This document shows positions 54,074 to 64,000 of a stretch of DNA of 64,000 nucleotides, one piece after another (the first letter of the stretch is position 1; each line of letters starts with the position of its first letter). The notes beneath the pieces were generated by a model that worked only from the letters and a program-made list of their open reading frames with translations, did no database searches and was not told the origin of the DNA. The translations under genes and the position numbers were made by a program. This stretch comes from Strigamia acuminata (taxonomy: Eukaryota > Arthropoda > Chilopoda > Geophilomorpha > Linotaeniidae). Where the stretch lies: NCBI GenBank assembly GCA_949358305.1, contig OX442314.1:43222581-43286580 (forward strand), read 5' to 3'.

Positions 54074-54497
54074 TTTAATCAACAAAACGAGCAAATAACA
54101 AAACCCGTCGTCCGAAATAAACTGTAGGACACGATTCGACCTGATAAACTCGACGAACAAAAAAATCGAACAGCAAAACCGCGTAAATCAGCGACGCAAA
54201 ATCCGAGCCCAAAATGGCTCGAGATAATCAAAGTAGAATGTTTGGAAGCACATGTGCATTTTTCCTAATAAAAATTTTGAAACTTCTTTCGTTATTAACG
54301 GCACTTTCTGCACACAGTAGCAATTTTTAAAACTTTATTTGACAAAAATTCCTTTTTCACATTTGTTTCAACTTGTGAGAAATTCGCAAACTTTGACTTG
54401 CGATATCTCGGTTAAAGTTTCGACATTTCTTATTGGTCCGTTTCGTCCACAAAACGTACAAAAAACGTCCAGAAAACGTTTTGCATAACAGCTAGTA

Positions 54498-54503
54498 TAT
54501 AAA
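54498..54503 (+). promoter_or_regulatory. TATA box
   Basis: TATAAA in GTATATAAAGAATATT, the same 14-base context as before both kinases. Its position implies transcription starting downstream of the ATG at 54518, so translation should begin at 54593. Confidence 0.5.
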
Positions 54504-54592
54504 GAATATTATTTCAGTTGAAATTCATTCGGTTCGGTTTGAGTCAACGGACAACACAACTAAGCCATTCAATCCAGTCACATTTATCCATT

Positions 54593-54952
54593 ATGCCAAA
54601 AAGGCTTCAGGAATTCTCGATGATTGAGAAGAAACGAAAGCGTGAAGAAGAGACATTAGAGCCGGTGGTTGATTTGTCAGTTGAGCATTTAGTTCTAGAC
54701 CTAGTTGCAGTTGAAGTTGAGGTTTTGTTTGAAGGCAGACCTCAGCGAACCGTTACAAATGTTGATTTAGTGTCATTTGGGGAACCGGATAGCAGTCCAG
54801 AGGTAAGAAATAGTACTCACCTCTGGATTGCTAACCTACAAAGATTAAATGAAATTAGATTTTGGATAAACCAATTGAATTTTCAGACAAGAGAATATTT
54901 TTTAAAAAACAATGAAATTGATTTAGCGCCGCAAAGTAGGCATCGGTTATGA
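54593..54952 (+). CDS. Unrecognised small acidic protein
   Basis: 119 residues from MPKRLQEFSMIEKKRKRE, a basic N-terminus then a Val/Leu/Glu-rich stretch (VEHLVLDLVAVEVEVLF). The start is chosen because the TATA box at 54498 lies too close to the upstream ATG. The 3' end overlaps the end of a convergent frame (54855-55244) by 98 bp. No family recognised. Confidence 0.4.
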   Translation: MPKRLQEFSMIEKKRKREEETLEPVVDLSVEHLVLDLVAVEVEVLFEGRPQRTVTNVDLVSFGEPDSSPEVRNSTHLWIANLQRLNEIRFWINQLNFQTREYFLKNNEIDLAPQSRHRL

Positions 54953-55244
54953 AGTTAGAAAGTCTGACATATTTCATTATGTCTGAGTAGTTATATTTTG
55001 AGAGCCATGGATTAGTGTGCTTCCCCCTGCGTTGGTCTTTTTGATTCATGAAATTATTAAATTCTTGCGTGGTGTCTGGATAAAAATAAACAAACGGCAT
55101 CGTCGTAGCGTCTGTTATTTCAATTAAGTTGGCGTCAACTGCTGTTGGCTCAGACGTGTAATGCATTATTCGGTCTGCGCTTCCTAAGCCCGATGAATTA
55201 TTTCTTTCAGAACTTTTATTGCTTTGGCAGAGGAAGTGGAACAT
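54855..55244 (-). CDS. Unrecognised small protein, convergent with the previous gene
   Basis: 129 residues if the ATG at 55242-55244 is used. TATAAA (55251-55256, minus strand) is only 6 bp upstream, so the ATG at 55164-55166 (MHYTSEPTAVDANLIEI) is the more likely start, giving 103 residues. Contains MPFVYFYPDTTQEFNNF. No family recognised. Confidence 0.35.
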   Translation of the reverse strand: MFHFLCQSNKSSERNNSSGLGSADRIMHYTSEPTAVDANLIEITDATTMPFVYFYPDTTQEFNNFMNQKDQRRGKHTNPWLSKYNYSDIMKYVRLSNFITDAYFAALNQFHCFLKNILLSENSIGLSKI

Positions 55245-55681
55245 TTGTATTTTATAGCAAACATGATTTACGAATTTAATGATGGAGTTTTTTTATGTTT
55301 TCATTTTTCATTTTTATTCAAAAAATTTTAAATTTCGCTTTTAAGAAATTCTGTATTAAATGGACGTGATTCCGTATTAACTGGACAAACTTGTGATAAA
55401 CTATCTTAAATCTAAGACAGCTGACTTTCGAAAATAACAATGGCGGACCAGTAGATGAACAAGTAGACGATAAAGTAGACGAAAAGTAGAAGAAAAACAA
55501 GACGACGATTGTTTTTGCGACGGCTTCGGTGATAACAAATAACCACGTGGGCGGTTCGGAGATCTAGAGAAGGAACAACACGTGTTAGGAAGGTGAGCCG
55601 AATTACGAAACGAATAGACGTAAAAGTAGAAGGAAAAAAAATTAGATGAATTCACAACTGCACTGGAATTGGTTTAAAGGT

Positions 55682-55832
55682 TAAAAAGGTGAAGGTGCAC
55701 AGATATCTATCTGGCAAGACACCTGAATATGCGCACACAGTTCGAGTGGAGAAGATTTCCACTCGAACTGTGTGGCGTATATTCGGGTCTCTTGCCAGAT
55801 ACATATCTGTGCACCTTCACCCTTCTCATTTA
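55682..55832. repeat. Long hairpin, about 70-bp arms
   Basis: AAGGTGAAGGTGCACAGATA...CAGTTCGAGTGGA at 55685-55753 is mirrored at 55757-55828 by TCCACTCGAACTGTGTGGCG...TCTGTGCACCTTCACCC, with a few mismatches and a loop of only about 4 nt. It could fold as RNA from either strand. Open frames across it are a by-product. Confidence 0.8.
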
Positions 55833-56619
55833 ACACTGGAATCACTCCAGCAGTGGACTGGATTGGAATCACCGAAGACGCCATTTTTAAACCAATAACA
55901 ATGGCGGACCATCAATCCACGACACACACACAACTTCAGTTAAATTCTAAGTAACTTTATTCAACAAAATATACTGGTTAAATACAAAGAAGGTCGGTTC
56001 CTATTGGTTCCGACACTAAACGTCTATCGGACGTATTTGCGTTACGTCCCAACGCCCCCTAACGACGTATTGTCGTCCGCCTCGAAACCCGAAACTACAC
56101 ACAGTCATAAATAGAAAAAAATTCGACGTGCACATTATGTAACAATAACATATATGCACATGGCGTAACGGTACCTTTAACGCAAATGTCCTTTCCCAAC
56201 CTTGTGAACCTGCAACAAATTAATTTTTTATTTAAAGTTTAGTATTTTTAATTCTTTTTCTAATTTGTCTCATTAGAAAATCGGAATTTTTGGTTTTTAT
56301 CCAGACGACACAGCGATTTTTCTCTATAAGAGACGCATCGCTTTGTCCGGATTCCGGAAGGGGGAGCTGTCCGGACCAAAGAGCAAATTTTGCATTGCTC
56401 TACTTGTCTACTAGTATACTGATTGGGTCTGGGTCCGAGCAAACCTGTCCGGCCAAAAAACACTTGACTTCGTCTTGCAAGCAAAACTGACACGCGAGTC
56501 GCAAATCTTGCAGTCTGAAAAGATTTTTTGCCGATTGGGTCATGTTCAGTCTAAAAATCGAAAAAAATTCTTCGAAATAAAAAATGAAAAACGGCAAAAA
56601 TACCCACAATAAATGTTGT
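55833..56619. other. Intergenic region, nothing firm
   Basis: Overlapping frames at 56260-56660 show no motif. A CGTCCGATAGACG-like stretch occurs near 56030. No tandem repeats. Confidence 0.3.
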
Positions 56620-57600
56620 GGTGACCCTGATTTTATACCGCCTAAAATCATCGCCACCACTTACATAATTATTTATTTAATTGTTTAATGTGGCACACGC
56701 CAAAAGTGTGACTTGAGAGCGGAAATCCCCCAGGCACACTTTCCCCTCTTTTGGGCCAAAACATTACATCAGAGTGATGATGGTGATGTAATACATCCTG
56801 TATTATCCCAAAATCATCACTCTACGCATATTTTGTGCGCAGGACCAGAAAGTGCATAAAAGCCCCAAATTTTGGCGCTTTGACTCACTCTCGACCACAT
56901 CACCAACAAGAACACAACATCACTGCTATGAAAAGGACCTAAAACCCGTAACTTCAAGTATTGATAGTGTTAGTTTGGTGAGTTGAGACTCATTCTGCTG
57001 TTTCCACTGTATTATCGGTGGAACCAGCTCCATTTGCGCTTTGCGTGTAACTGGCATCGTCCACTTACACGAATCTCGGGTAACGCCCGAGAAAACCGCT
57101 CACTGTCGGTTATTGTGAGTCTCGTTGACTTGTTCTGAGACTCATTGTTGCTGGCACAGCACCCACGCTTGTTCGTGAACCATCGTGGACAACTGTGGAC
57201 CACCGTGAGCTTCCTCCGGAGTCTGCAGTTTAAACCATCGTACGAGCGGCGAAATTTGTCCTGACGAGTTCGCCTCGCCATTTTGGTGTACGTGACAAAT
57301 TCTGTTTGTTACGCGCCCAAAATAATTCTTTGTTTAGCGTGAGTCTAACCGCTCACGCTTTATTTCATTTCATTTCCATCTTATTCTTCTAATTACCAGT
57401 CCTAATTATTATTACATTCATTTTAATCATTTGTAATTCCACGAATAAAGTTATTTGTATTTTTATTCAATTCAAACTGCAGTTTTCATTTCATTAAAAT
57501 TACCCCTAGACACTATTTTACAGCCAGCCGAGTATAAGGCCTATAAACGGCATTTCAATTGCGGATTGACCAGTAAAGGTAAGTATTTACAGGTCAAATA
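56620..57600 (-). repeat. LTR-like repeat family, copy B, inverted
   Basis: Reads on the minus strand like copy A (AAAATGGCGAGGCGAACTCG; CTCCGGAGGAAGCTCACGG; GGGCGTTACCCGAGATTCGT) and ends GTGGCACACGCC near 56700. Its outer side (57490-57600, ACCCCTAGACACTATTTTAC) matches 50500-50610 inverted. It forms an inverted pair with 58815-59270. Confidence 0.6.
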
Positions 57601-58115
57601 CCCGGAGTCGCAACAATGTTGAGGGTCCAACTGTCGTGGACGTTGCTATTGGGCACGAGAGGATTGCGCGCCGTGCACACGAGTTGTTTGCTGGGCACGA
57701 GCATGAGCACGCTGCGGGTGCTAGCCCCGTCGCGGCTCGTGTACTGCTCGGCGGACAGCAGTCGGGTCTGGAGCCGAAGCATTGGCACTCCAGCTGGCAC
57801 TTGTGCTGCGCCGACAGCGGGCGAAGTGGTCGTTGGATTGTCACTCGGATGGGTTTGACTGAAAGTGATGATTTGAACTGATTTGATTGGTCAAGTGGTC
57901 AAATTGTTTACGGTTCATGTCGATGGTGACGCTGGTCGTGCTCGGCGACGTCAGGTTCGTGTTGGACGCCCTGCACGTGTAAGTGGTGTTGAAGTGCGTG
58001 CGTGGCAGAGCCGGGACGGTCAATTCGTTGCGGACGATTCCCGAGGAGACGAATTGTCGGGCGTCGGTAATGAGGACGTCGTCGTGCCACCAGGTGACGC
58101 TAGGTGGGGGTTGGC
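57601..58115 (-). pseudogene. Sidestep-like immunoglobulin-domain gene fragment, frameshifted
   Basis: Exon 57912-58115 encodes most of an Ig domain: GQPPPSVTWWHDDVLITD, then NELTVPALPRTHFNTTYTCR, ASNTNLTSPSTTSVTIDMN. It joins in phase across a 53-bp intron to 57858 (LKPIRVTIQRPLRPLSAQHK, CQLECQCFGSRP), exactly the linker and next-domain start of arthropod Sidestep-family receptors. Just after GSRP the frame changes and the Trp-containing strand is missing; the other frame resumes with QYTSRDGASTRSVLML and QLVCTARNPL. So a deletion with frameshift near 57760-57790 breaks the second domain. No other exons are visible. It is probably a captured or decayed piece between LTR-like repeats. Confidence 0.65.
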
Positions 58116-58503
58116 CTAAGATTTTTAGCCGTGAGTTATTGCGGTTTGCCGTTTTATTTCTTGTTCACTTTGTTCGACTTTGCACGAGAGGTAGAGCCGC
58201 GATCCCTCGTCGTAGAGCGGCGGGAGGGAAGCCAGAATTACTGCGCAACTGAGAAGTGTGCCAGGCTTGGAACCAAAATTTTGGAAAACTCTTGAATACA
58301 CACTGAAACACAACACACCTTGTCACTGCTACGTCCAAAACTGCTAGTATTGACCGTGTTAGTTCGTGTGTTTTGAGACTCTGCTTGCTTTGCGCCAATT
58401 GTGCAAAGCCAGCACCCGTTTTCGTTCGCGTGTACCAGCCGCCGCTGCTACGCACTTCGTGAGTAAGCACGACTTGACGGAATAACCGTCAACGATGACA
58501 TGA

Positions 58504-58814
58504 CTGTGGAAGAAATTCACAAGGCTATGGTCCTCAAACACAGTCAAGATGCCATCGAAACGAATAAAACCAGTTTGCAAACCGAGTTCAACTGACACAA
58601 AGCTGAAATGCAACAGCAAAATGCCGAACTCAAACAGCAACGTGCGAATGATCACGTTCGACTGTTAAATTTGGAACAAGAGAAAACTTCCTGGCGCCAA
58701 ACTGAACAAGAGCAACAGTTATTGCTCCAGCAATTGTCTCAAGCTAAAATAGAATTAGAAATTGCTAATAAGAATTTGGAAACGAATCTCGGGCGTTACC
58801 AGAGATTCGTATAA
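58504..58814 (+). pseudogene. Coiled-coil Gag-like fragment with an internal stop
   Basis: MTVEEIHKAMVLKHSQDAIE, TGA near 58592, then HKAEMQQQNAELKQQRANDH and a Gln/Glu/Leu coiled coil to LGRYQRFV. The last bases (GGGCGTTACCAGAGATTCGT) also occur in copy B of the LTR-like family, so it may be the 3' end of the coding part of that element. Confidence 0.45.
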
Positions 58815-59270
58815 GTGCGTGTAACAGACAGTGCCTGTTACAGGCGACGCAAATGGGGCTAGTTCCACTGGAAAATTAGTGGAAACAGCAGTCTCAACTC
58901 ACCAAACAGTACACTATCAAACTTGAAGTTCTGGGTGATTCAAAGCAGTGATGTTGTGTGTTGTTGGTGTGATGTCAAGAGTGAGCAAAACCGCCAAAAT
59001 TTGGGGTTTTATGCACTCTCAGGTCCTGCGCACAAAACTTGCGTGGATAGTCAATTTTGGTGTAACAAAGGGATTTATTGCACCACAATTACTGCTCCAG
59101 CTAAATACCCTGGCAAGAAGAGGGTAAAGTGTGCTCAGGGAGTTTCCACCCCCAAGTCACATTTTGCAGATGTTCGGCGTGTGCCACATTAAATAAATAA
59201 ATAAATAATTATTTAAGTGGTGACAATGGTTTTATGTGGAATAAAACCAAGGTCACTACAAGACTGATGT
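58815..59270 (+). repeat. LTR-like repeat family, copy C
   Basis: GTGGAAACAGCAGTCTCAAC, CCAAAATTTGGGGTTTTATG, GTCCTGCGCACAAAACTTGC and GGCGTGTGCCACATTAAATA match copy B inverted and parts of copy A. Confidence 0.6.
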
Positions 59271-59464
59271 AGATACAATGTAGGTTCCTAAAAGGCTCAC
59301 CTAGTAGAGGAAACTTGTATTAAAAAGGGTCTGCCCACTGGAGAAGAATTTCGGTTATTGTTGGGTACACCCTCGAATATATCTCTTTTTTAACCAATTG
59401 TTGTAATAATCTCTTTCGAGTTATTAGACCAAGTTCAGCACAAATTTATTCGGGTTTGGTGTCA

Positions 59465-59600
59465 GTGGTACATGAGTTTGACAAAGTTAAAATGACACGA
59501 GTTTGACAAAGTTAAAATGACACGAGTTTGACAAAGTTAAAATGACACTAGTTAGACAAATTTAAAATGACACGAGTTTGACAAAGTTAAAATGACACAT
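59465..59600. repeat. 27-bp minisatellite
   Basis: Five units of GACACGAGTTTGACAAAGTT plus AAAAT with few changes. Confidence 0.85.
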
Positions 59601-59731
59601 CAGTTTTTAAATGATAAAATTTTACAATTGCTTATTCTGTATCTGCTTGTGTTTATAAAGGTTAAAAGATTTAAGTAAACATCTTTATAATTTAGTAGTA
59701 ATAGTAGAATGTTTTTTCGATTATAATTATG

Positions 59732-60103
59732 TTAAATCAAATTATTTATGATAGAAAACGTCGAGAAGCCAGTCACAATACCAATTACAGAACCAACATT
59801 AGAAAACAATTTTGTGAGCGAAACTGTTCTCTTTTCTCTAATCACTTCTCTAACGTTTTCCGGAATCTTGTATAAAGCACGTGAATAAAGCATTAATTTT
59901 TCCTCTACCACTGTTGGATAGAATATGGTTTCTATGCAGCGTGATTTGCACCGACAGTCTTTCTGAAGGTTTGTCTTCATTTGAGTTTCCAAATATTTTT
60001 TTTGCATTGCTTTAACTTCTTCTAATGTAGTGCAAAGCGATGAATTGCTATTCTCCATAAATGGTAATCTATGAATTGTTGAAATTAGAATACATGCATA
60101 TAC
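59732..60103 (-). CDS. DEG/ENaC C-terminal exon
   Basis: On the minus strand from an acceptor (TTTTTTCTCAG, about 60104) to a stop at 59732. Shows the Cys-rich end (CRCKSRCIETIFYPTVVEE) and the pore segment KLFSNVGSVIGIVTGFS with the G-x-S filter, then stops within about ten residues, so the cytoplasmic tail is very short. The upstream part of the gene is not convincingly found; see 60542-60826. Third member of the family in the window. Confidence 0.6.
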   Translation of the reverse strand, partial: VYACILISTIHRLPFMENSNSSLCTTLEEVKAMQKKYLETQMKTNLQKDCRCKSRCIETIFYPTVVEEKLMLYSRALYKIPENVREVIREKRTVSLTKLFSNVGSVIGIVTGFSTFSIINNLI

Positions 60104-60541
60104 TGAGAAAAAAGTGAATTTCCAAAAAATTTTGAATTTAAATAAAAAAATAGTTTCAGCTAGCAAGTAAGTGTATTTAAAACTTAAAAAAAGGAGGGTT
60201 GTATTTTTTTGATATTGGAAATATATTAGAAATATATTGTGAAATTTCAAATTTTCTCAATTGAAAATGTTTGTAACTTTTTGTAAAAAAAATCCTACGT
60301 GAACCCCATGTTCAAAGTCCAATTGAAACTACAAAACAAACAAAGCAAAAATTCTGCTGTGACATGCAAACAACATAAAAAATTATTTTACAAATAAAAT
60401 AAACGTGTTATTATTAAATCCAAAAAGATTACTGCATTTTAATCACTTTAATACTCAAAATGATGAAAAATAAACAGAAATACTTTTCCTTGCAGTAGTG
60501 CACAGTCTCTAGTTAGGGGTAATACAGCTCGTAAATCATTC

Positions 60542-60826
60542 TCACTCAAGATTCTTATTCCTTATTATTATTAATACGAAAGGATAATAGTACAATATTT
60601 TTACTGCCTCAGCCGCGGCTCTTATTCGAGGGTGGTTCTTAATCAAATAAATACGAGTATTAATTTTACCATATTCCCACAAGAAATAAATGTTGTTAGC
60701 CAAGGCTATTATTTCTAGCATTGCAACACAATAGAGCAGAATCGTTAAAAAGAGATGTAGAATATTCCTATAGTGTCCCAATCTACTTGCTATACGAATA
60801 CATGCAATACAAAGCAGTTCTGGCAT
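60542..60826 (-). pseudogene. Possible N-terminal exon of the same DEG/ENaC locus
   Basis: MPELLCIACIRIASRLGHYR then a hydrophobic stretch (ILHLFLTILLYCVAMLEII) like a first membrane segment. The usual FP-x-x-x-x-C motif after it is not evident, and only about 440 bp separate this from the pore exon, too little for the usual extracellular domain. The locus is therefore truncated or this is unrelated. Confidence 0.3.
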
Positions 60827-61638
60827 CTAACTATACAGCAACACAGATAACCGGTTTTAAATCTTATTGCTCGTAGTATTTTCTCTGAATTAAAGTTTGC
60901 AGTTGGTGCCATTCATTCAGTAAACTAAATGCTCTAGAATAATGTGATAATGTAAATGCTGACCTGCATGAAATATTCAGTCGGGGTGCATAACAGTCCT
61001 GTTCACATTCTGATACTTGCTCGTTGTCACCACACGGGCTTTTCGGGGTATCGACTCGAACAGTCTAGAATGAACAAATGTGTTCTAAGCACTGTGCAGA
61101 GTTGTTCTGATTCAATTATAAGTTTACCGTTTGACGGGAAATATAAATTTTAACAAAACGTCCACCGCGTATGTGGAAAATGTGTTTAGGATGAAAATAT
61201 TGATTTTGTGGCAGAATGAAGTGCTACAACGCATCTCAAGTTGAAATAATTCGTTTAATTCAAATGTTCAAAATTTCTCACTGGTTGAAGTTTGTTGATT
61301 TTCCACCTTTTAAACAAGTCTACCAAGTTCCTATGCGGAATAAACTGTGCTTCTTCTAGAAGATTTAGAAGCAGAAAGAAAAAATTATTCCATTTGACGT
61401 GATTATGATGGGAAAAAGTGGAATTGTTGCGCGTAGCAACTCTTATTAAATTTGGAATAATTAAATGTTACTTTTGAAAGTAAACCTAGGTGGTCAAATA
61501 TGGGGCCAGCACAAAATCCCACTGCATCCGTGATTGATCAATTAAGATCAAGCATGGTATAAGCACACATTGCCAACAGGTACAAAACTTTTGCTTGAGT
61601 ACTCGTGTTTTGGTGTTGCAACTTGAAACAAAAGGCGA
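60827..61638. other. Intergenic region, nothing recognised
   Basis: AT-rich, no repeats or frames with motifs. Confidence 0.4.
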
Positions 61639-62160
61639 TCATACTGTGACCGTCAGGCCACCTGGGTGACCTGCGGCACTGCCACACACCACCATACGGC
61701 TCCAAAGGTCAACCCCTCTGTGGGTGATTGACCTAGCCCGGGGAGGAGGGAGTGGAGTGGTGTGGTGAGGAGGGAGTGGAGTGTGAGAGGAGAGTTGAGT
61801 TGAGTGTTGGACACGGCCTGAGAAGGACGTGTCTGCAGCAGCTCCCAGAGAGGAGAAGTAGTCATCGAGAGGGACGAGAAGTGTCCCAGGTTGAACCCCA
61901 CACTCCTCACCATTCACCACGTTGATCCTCAGTGCTATGGCGGAGTCCGTAGTGCAGCCTCCATGAGCGGATACGCGGGTTGCAGGTAAGCGCGACATGA
62001 ATGTTAAGTCGAACCGACCACGTCACACATTGGACTTCTGCCCAGTGTGTGACGGGTCGGTTGCCGGTGCGGCGCGCCTTCGTGGCGCCCCTGCAACGGG
62101 TAACGGGATTCCCCATACCCCTAGACAACGACAATAAAGGCCAACCAACCAATATTGTGG
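61639..62160. repeat. GC-richer block with hairpins, possibly the 3' end of a retroelement
   Basis: Purine-rich GGAGGAGGGAGTGGAGTG direct repeats (61740-61790), then CGTCACACATTGG / CCAGTGTGTGACGGG stem-loop (62022-62060), GGCGCGCCTTCGTGGCGCC hairpin, and a GACAATAAAGGCCAACCAACC ending. No reverse transcriptase is visible. Confidence 0.4.
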
Positions 62161-64000
62161 GAATCTCTGTTATTATTACGTGATGTATGCGTCCCTACCC
62201 AGTGTGATTAGTCCCCTAGTTACATTGGCGAGACCATACCAGTCACAATTGAGGGCCGTGTCCGAGATTTGAACTTGGAAAGTTTTTTTTTGATCCGCCA
62301 TTTTGTTTTGCCTTGTGCTCAACCCTTTGTTTCATTGTGGTTAGCTTTTTGTCTCAATTTTATCGTTGTCACGTATTGTTTTACCATTTGTTTCAGGTTT
62401 TGTTGCATTTTGCTTTATTTTTTGGCGGGGGTCAATTGTATTGTTTTCCATTTTTCTTTGTTTTGGACTTGGGTTAATTGCTTTTTATGACCGGAATTGA
62501 AGGGGTGTTCTGTTTACCACTTTGGGTCCTGGTGGGTTTAGTTGTGGGAGGCGGGGTGCTTTTTCGTTTGAAGGTCGTTGAATTGTATTTTTCTCAGTGC
62601 TGGTGTGGTTGGGGCTCTGAAATTGATTTTTTCAGACGCACTGCAACCAGCCAAAACGTTGTGATATGTGTTTCTCTAATTGGCTTTGGGAGATTTGCTC
62701 ACCCCTCGGTCAGTCACAGGGTGCATGTCACAGTGTCTTATCTTTTGTGTTTTTCTCCCCTTGTACTGACTTGACCTCGCAGTGCTTTTGTCTTTATTTT
62801 TCAATTGCACTGTGTGTCTATTTTGGTGCCGGGTTGGGAGACATTTGTTTTTCTTCTGCCACATTTCTTCCTTGGTTTGAGCTGGGTATTGCTCGGATTT
62901 TCGGGAGATTTGTGCAATTTTCTTTTGTTTTATGGTAATTTTTCTTTTTGCTGGTCTGGCTGGAATTTGTTTGACTTGTTTTTTTTGTGTTCTAATTGAG
63001 GTCCACTTTACAATGACAATAGCCAACCAACACATTGGTCTAATACCATTCTTTATTTTTTTTTTGAGGTATGTTTTGTTTGTGTGTTTGGCTTTGGCTA
63101 GAGTCGACCTGGATGTTTCCTTTAATCATCTTGGGGCGACAACGGCTGACCAACACATGAGCTTGATACCATTTTTTATTATTTTATGATTTTTCATTTC
63201 TTGGTGTGCAACCTATAGAGGGAGGAACCAGTTGGGGGTGCTCAGTTTTTGTGGTTTGGGGTGTTGGAATAGATCTGTTTCATCATCTCAAGGGCAATTG
63301 AGAGTGGCTGTTGAGTGTCTTAGAGGGTCGGCACCACACCGGACAATTGGTGGATTTGGTTCCTTGATTCCTCTCTCAGGGTGGGGCGATTTGGTGCCTT
63401 TTCCGAGTGTGTTTTTTTTGGCGGGAAACGTGGTTGTGGTGTCGTTGTGGTGGGCGGGCATGCTGCTGGGTGCAGTATATCCCAGTTCAGCCCTGTGCCT
63501 CGCCCGGACGATGATAAACTAATGTGGTATATTTAGGGGAGCTCTGTTCATTACTGGCCAGAGGTACATTCCTGGTTTCAGCGGTTTGAGTAATCTTTTG
63601 AATCACAGGCACACGTACTTCCTTGGAGCACACGGAGACTGGGTTTCCAACCCTGTCCCGGGCACTGGTGGAAGCAGTTTGGCACGATTTTGGCTTTTTT
63701 GTGTTTTGTGGCCACTTATGGCACATTTTTGTCGATTTCGCTGCCATTCTGTCGAAATTGGGTCTCGGATAGCGGGGAAGGCGGCCCTTGCAGGGGACTG
63801 CTTGGGTGTCGAGCCTAACGGTGTTTGCTCTCGGACCGCGCGTGGGATGTTTGCAAACACGAATTGGGTGGCTAACGGCTTTGAAAAGAGACCGTGAATC
63901 CAGCCCAACATCTTTTTTATCTTTGTTTTCAATGTGCTGTGTGTAGATCGTTTTGTGATACACGCCACATTTTTCTCCTAACCTTTCTCTTATACTATTT
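62161..64000. other. Strand-asymmetric T/G-rich region, no supported gene
   Basis: Long T/G-rich stretches on the plus strand (for example 62280-63100) give many hydrophobic frames without motifs. A diverged direct duplication of about 125 bp includes CAATAGCCAACCAACACATT (63018) and CAACGGCTGACCAACACATG (63143). I cannot assign function. Confidence 0.4.

Noticed and set aside
61639-61998. 119-residue minus-strand frame rich in Pro/Thr/His
   Set aside because: Derived from a GGAGGGAGTGG-type simple repeat.
62269-63189. Several Phe/Cys/Leu-rich frames suggesting membrane proteins
   Set aside because: They follow from T/G-rich strand composition; no splice signals or conserved motifs.

Overview
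The window is AT-rich eukaryotic nuclear DNA. It has short introns of about 50-70 bp with GT-AG borders, spliceosome and polyadenylation genes (SLU7, U1-C, CPSF30), DEG/ENaC-type ion channel genes, a Sidestep-like Ig fragment and a CPSF30 with two zinc knuckles. That combination points to an arthropod with compact introns, possibly a small crustacean, but the species cannot be read from the sequence. There is one 200-base N gap (32743-32942).

Left part (1-20 kb). A minus-strand DEG/ENaC gene occupies 1-2744. Its last visible exon runs without a stop from the second membrane segment of one channel module into the first membrane segment of another, so it may encode a tandem two-module channel. 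A spliced retropepsin-like gene that has lost its catalytic Asp (3285-3761) and a SAP-domain gene (5397-6854) follow. Next are a decayed Tc1 transposase and a 1.03 kb near-perfect palindrome with a tRNA-like head in each arm. A plus-strand DEG/ENaC gene (9532-17331) is split in its first coding exon by a complete BEL/Pao retrotransposon (9637-15927) with LTRs that appear identical, a 5-bp target duplication and a tRNA-Phe-type primer site. An intronless SRPK-like kinase follows directly.

Middle (20-38.8 kb). A broken Copia-type gag remnant precedes a large minus-strand Metaviridae (Gypsy-type) element. Its order is RT-RNase H, integrase, a small hydrophobic frame, then an unrecognised third ORF with two CXXCXGXG zinc motifs. 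The 5' end of its pol merges with an inverted GC-rich repeat. That repeat leads into a 2 kb higher-order satellite built on the palindrome CCGTTAACGG, which runs into the N gap. Beyond the gap are AT-rich minisatellites, two tandem long-TIR elements and a degenerate AT-rich array.

Right part (38.9-64 kb). Host genes are SLU7 (-), CPSF30 (+) with a composite upstream region, an unrecognised two-exon gene (-), a second SRPK-like kinase (+) duplicated together with its promoter and downstream flank, some small ORFs, U1-C (+) and a truncated DEG/ENaC (-). Between them lie a THAP fragment between inverted repeats, an LTR-like repeat family in both orientations, a frameshifted Sidestep-like fragment and a 150-nt hairpin.

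The picture is of small housekeeping genes and lineage-expanded DEG/ENaC and SRPK genes in DNA repeatedly remodelled by mobile elements, including one very recent insertion and a segmental duplication that carried regulatory DNA with it.
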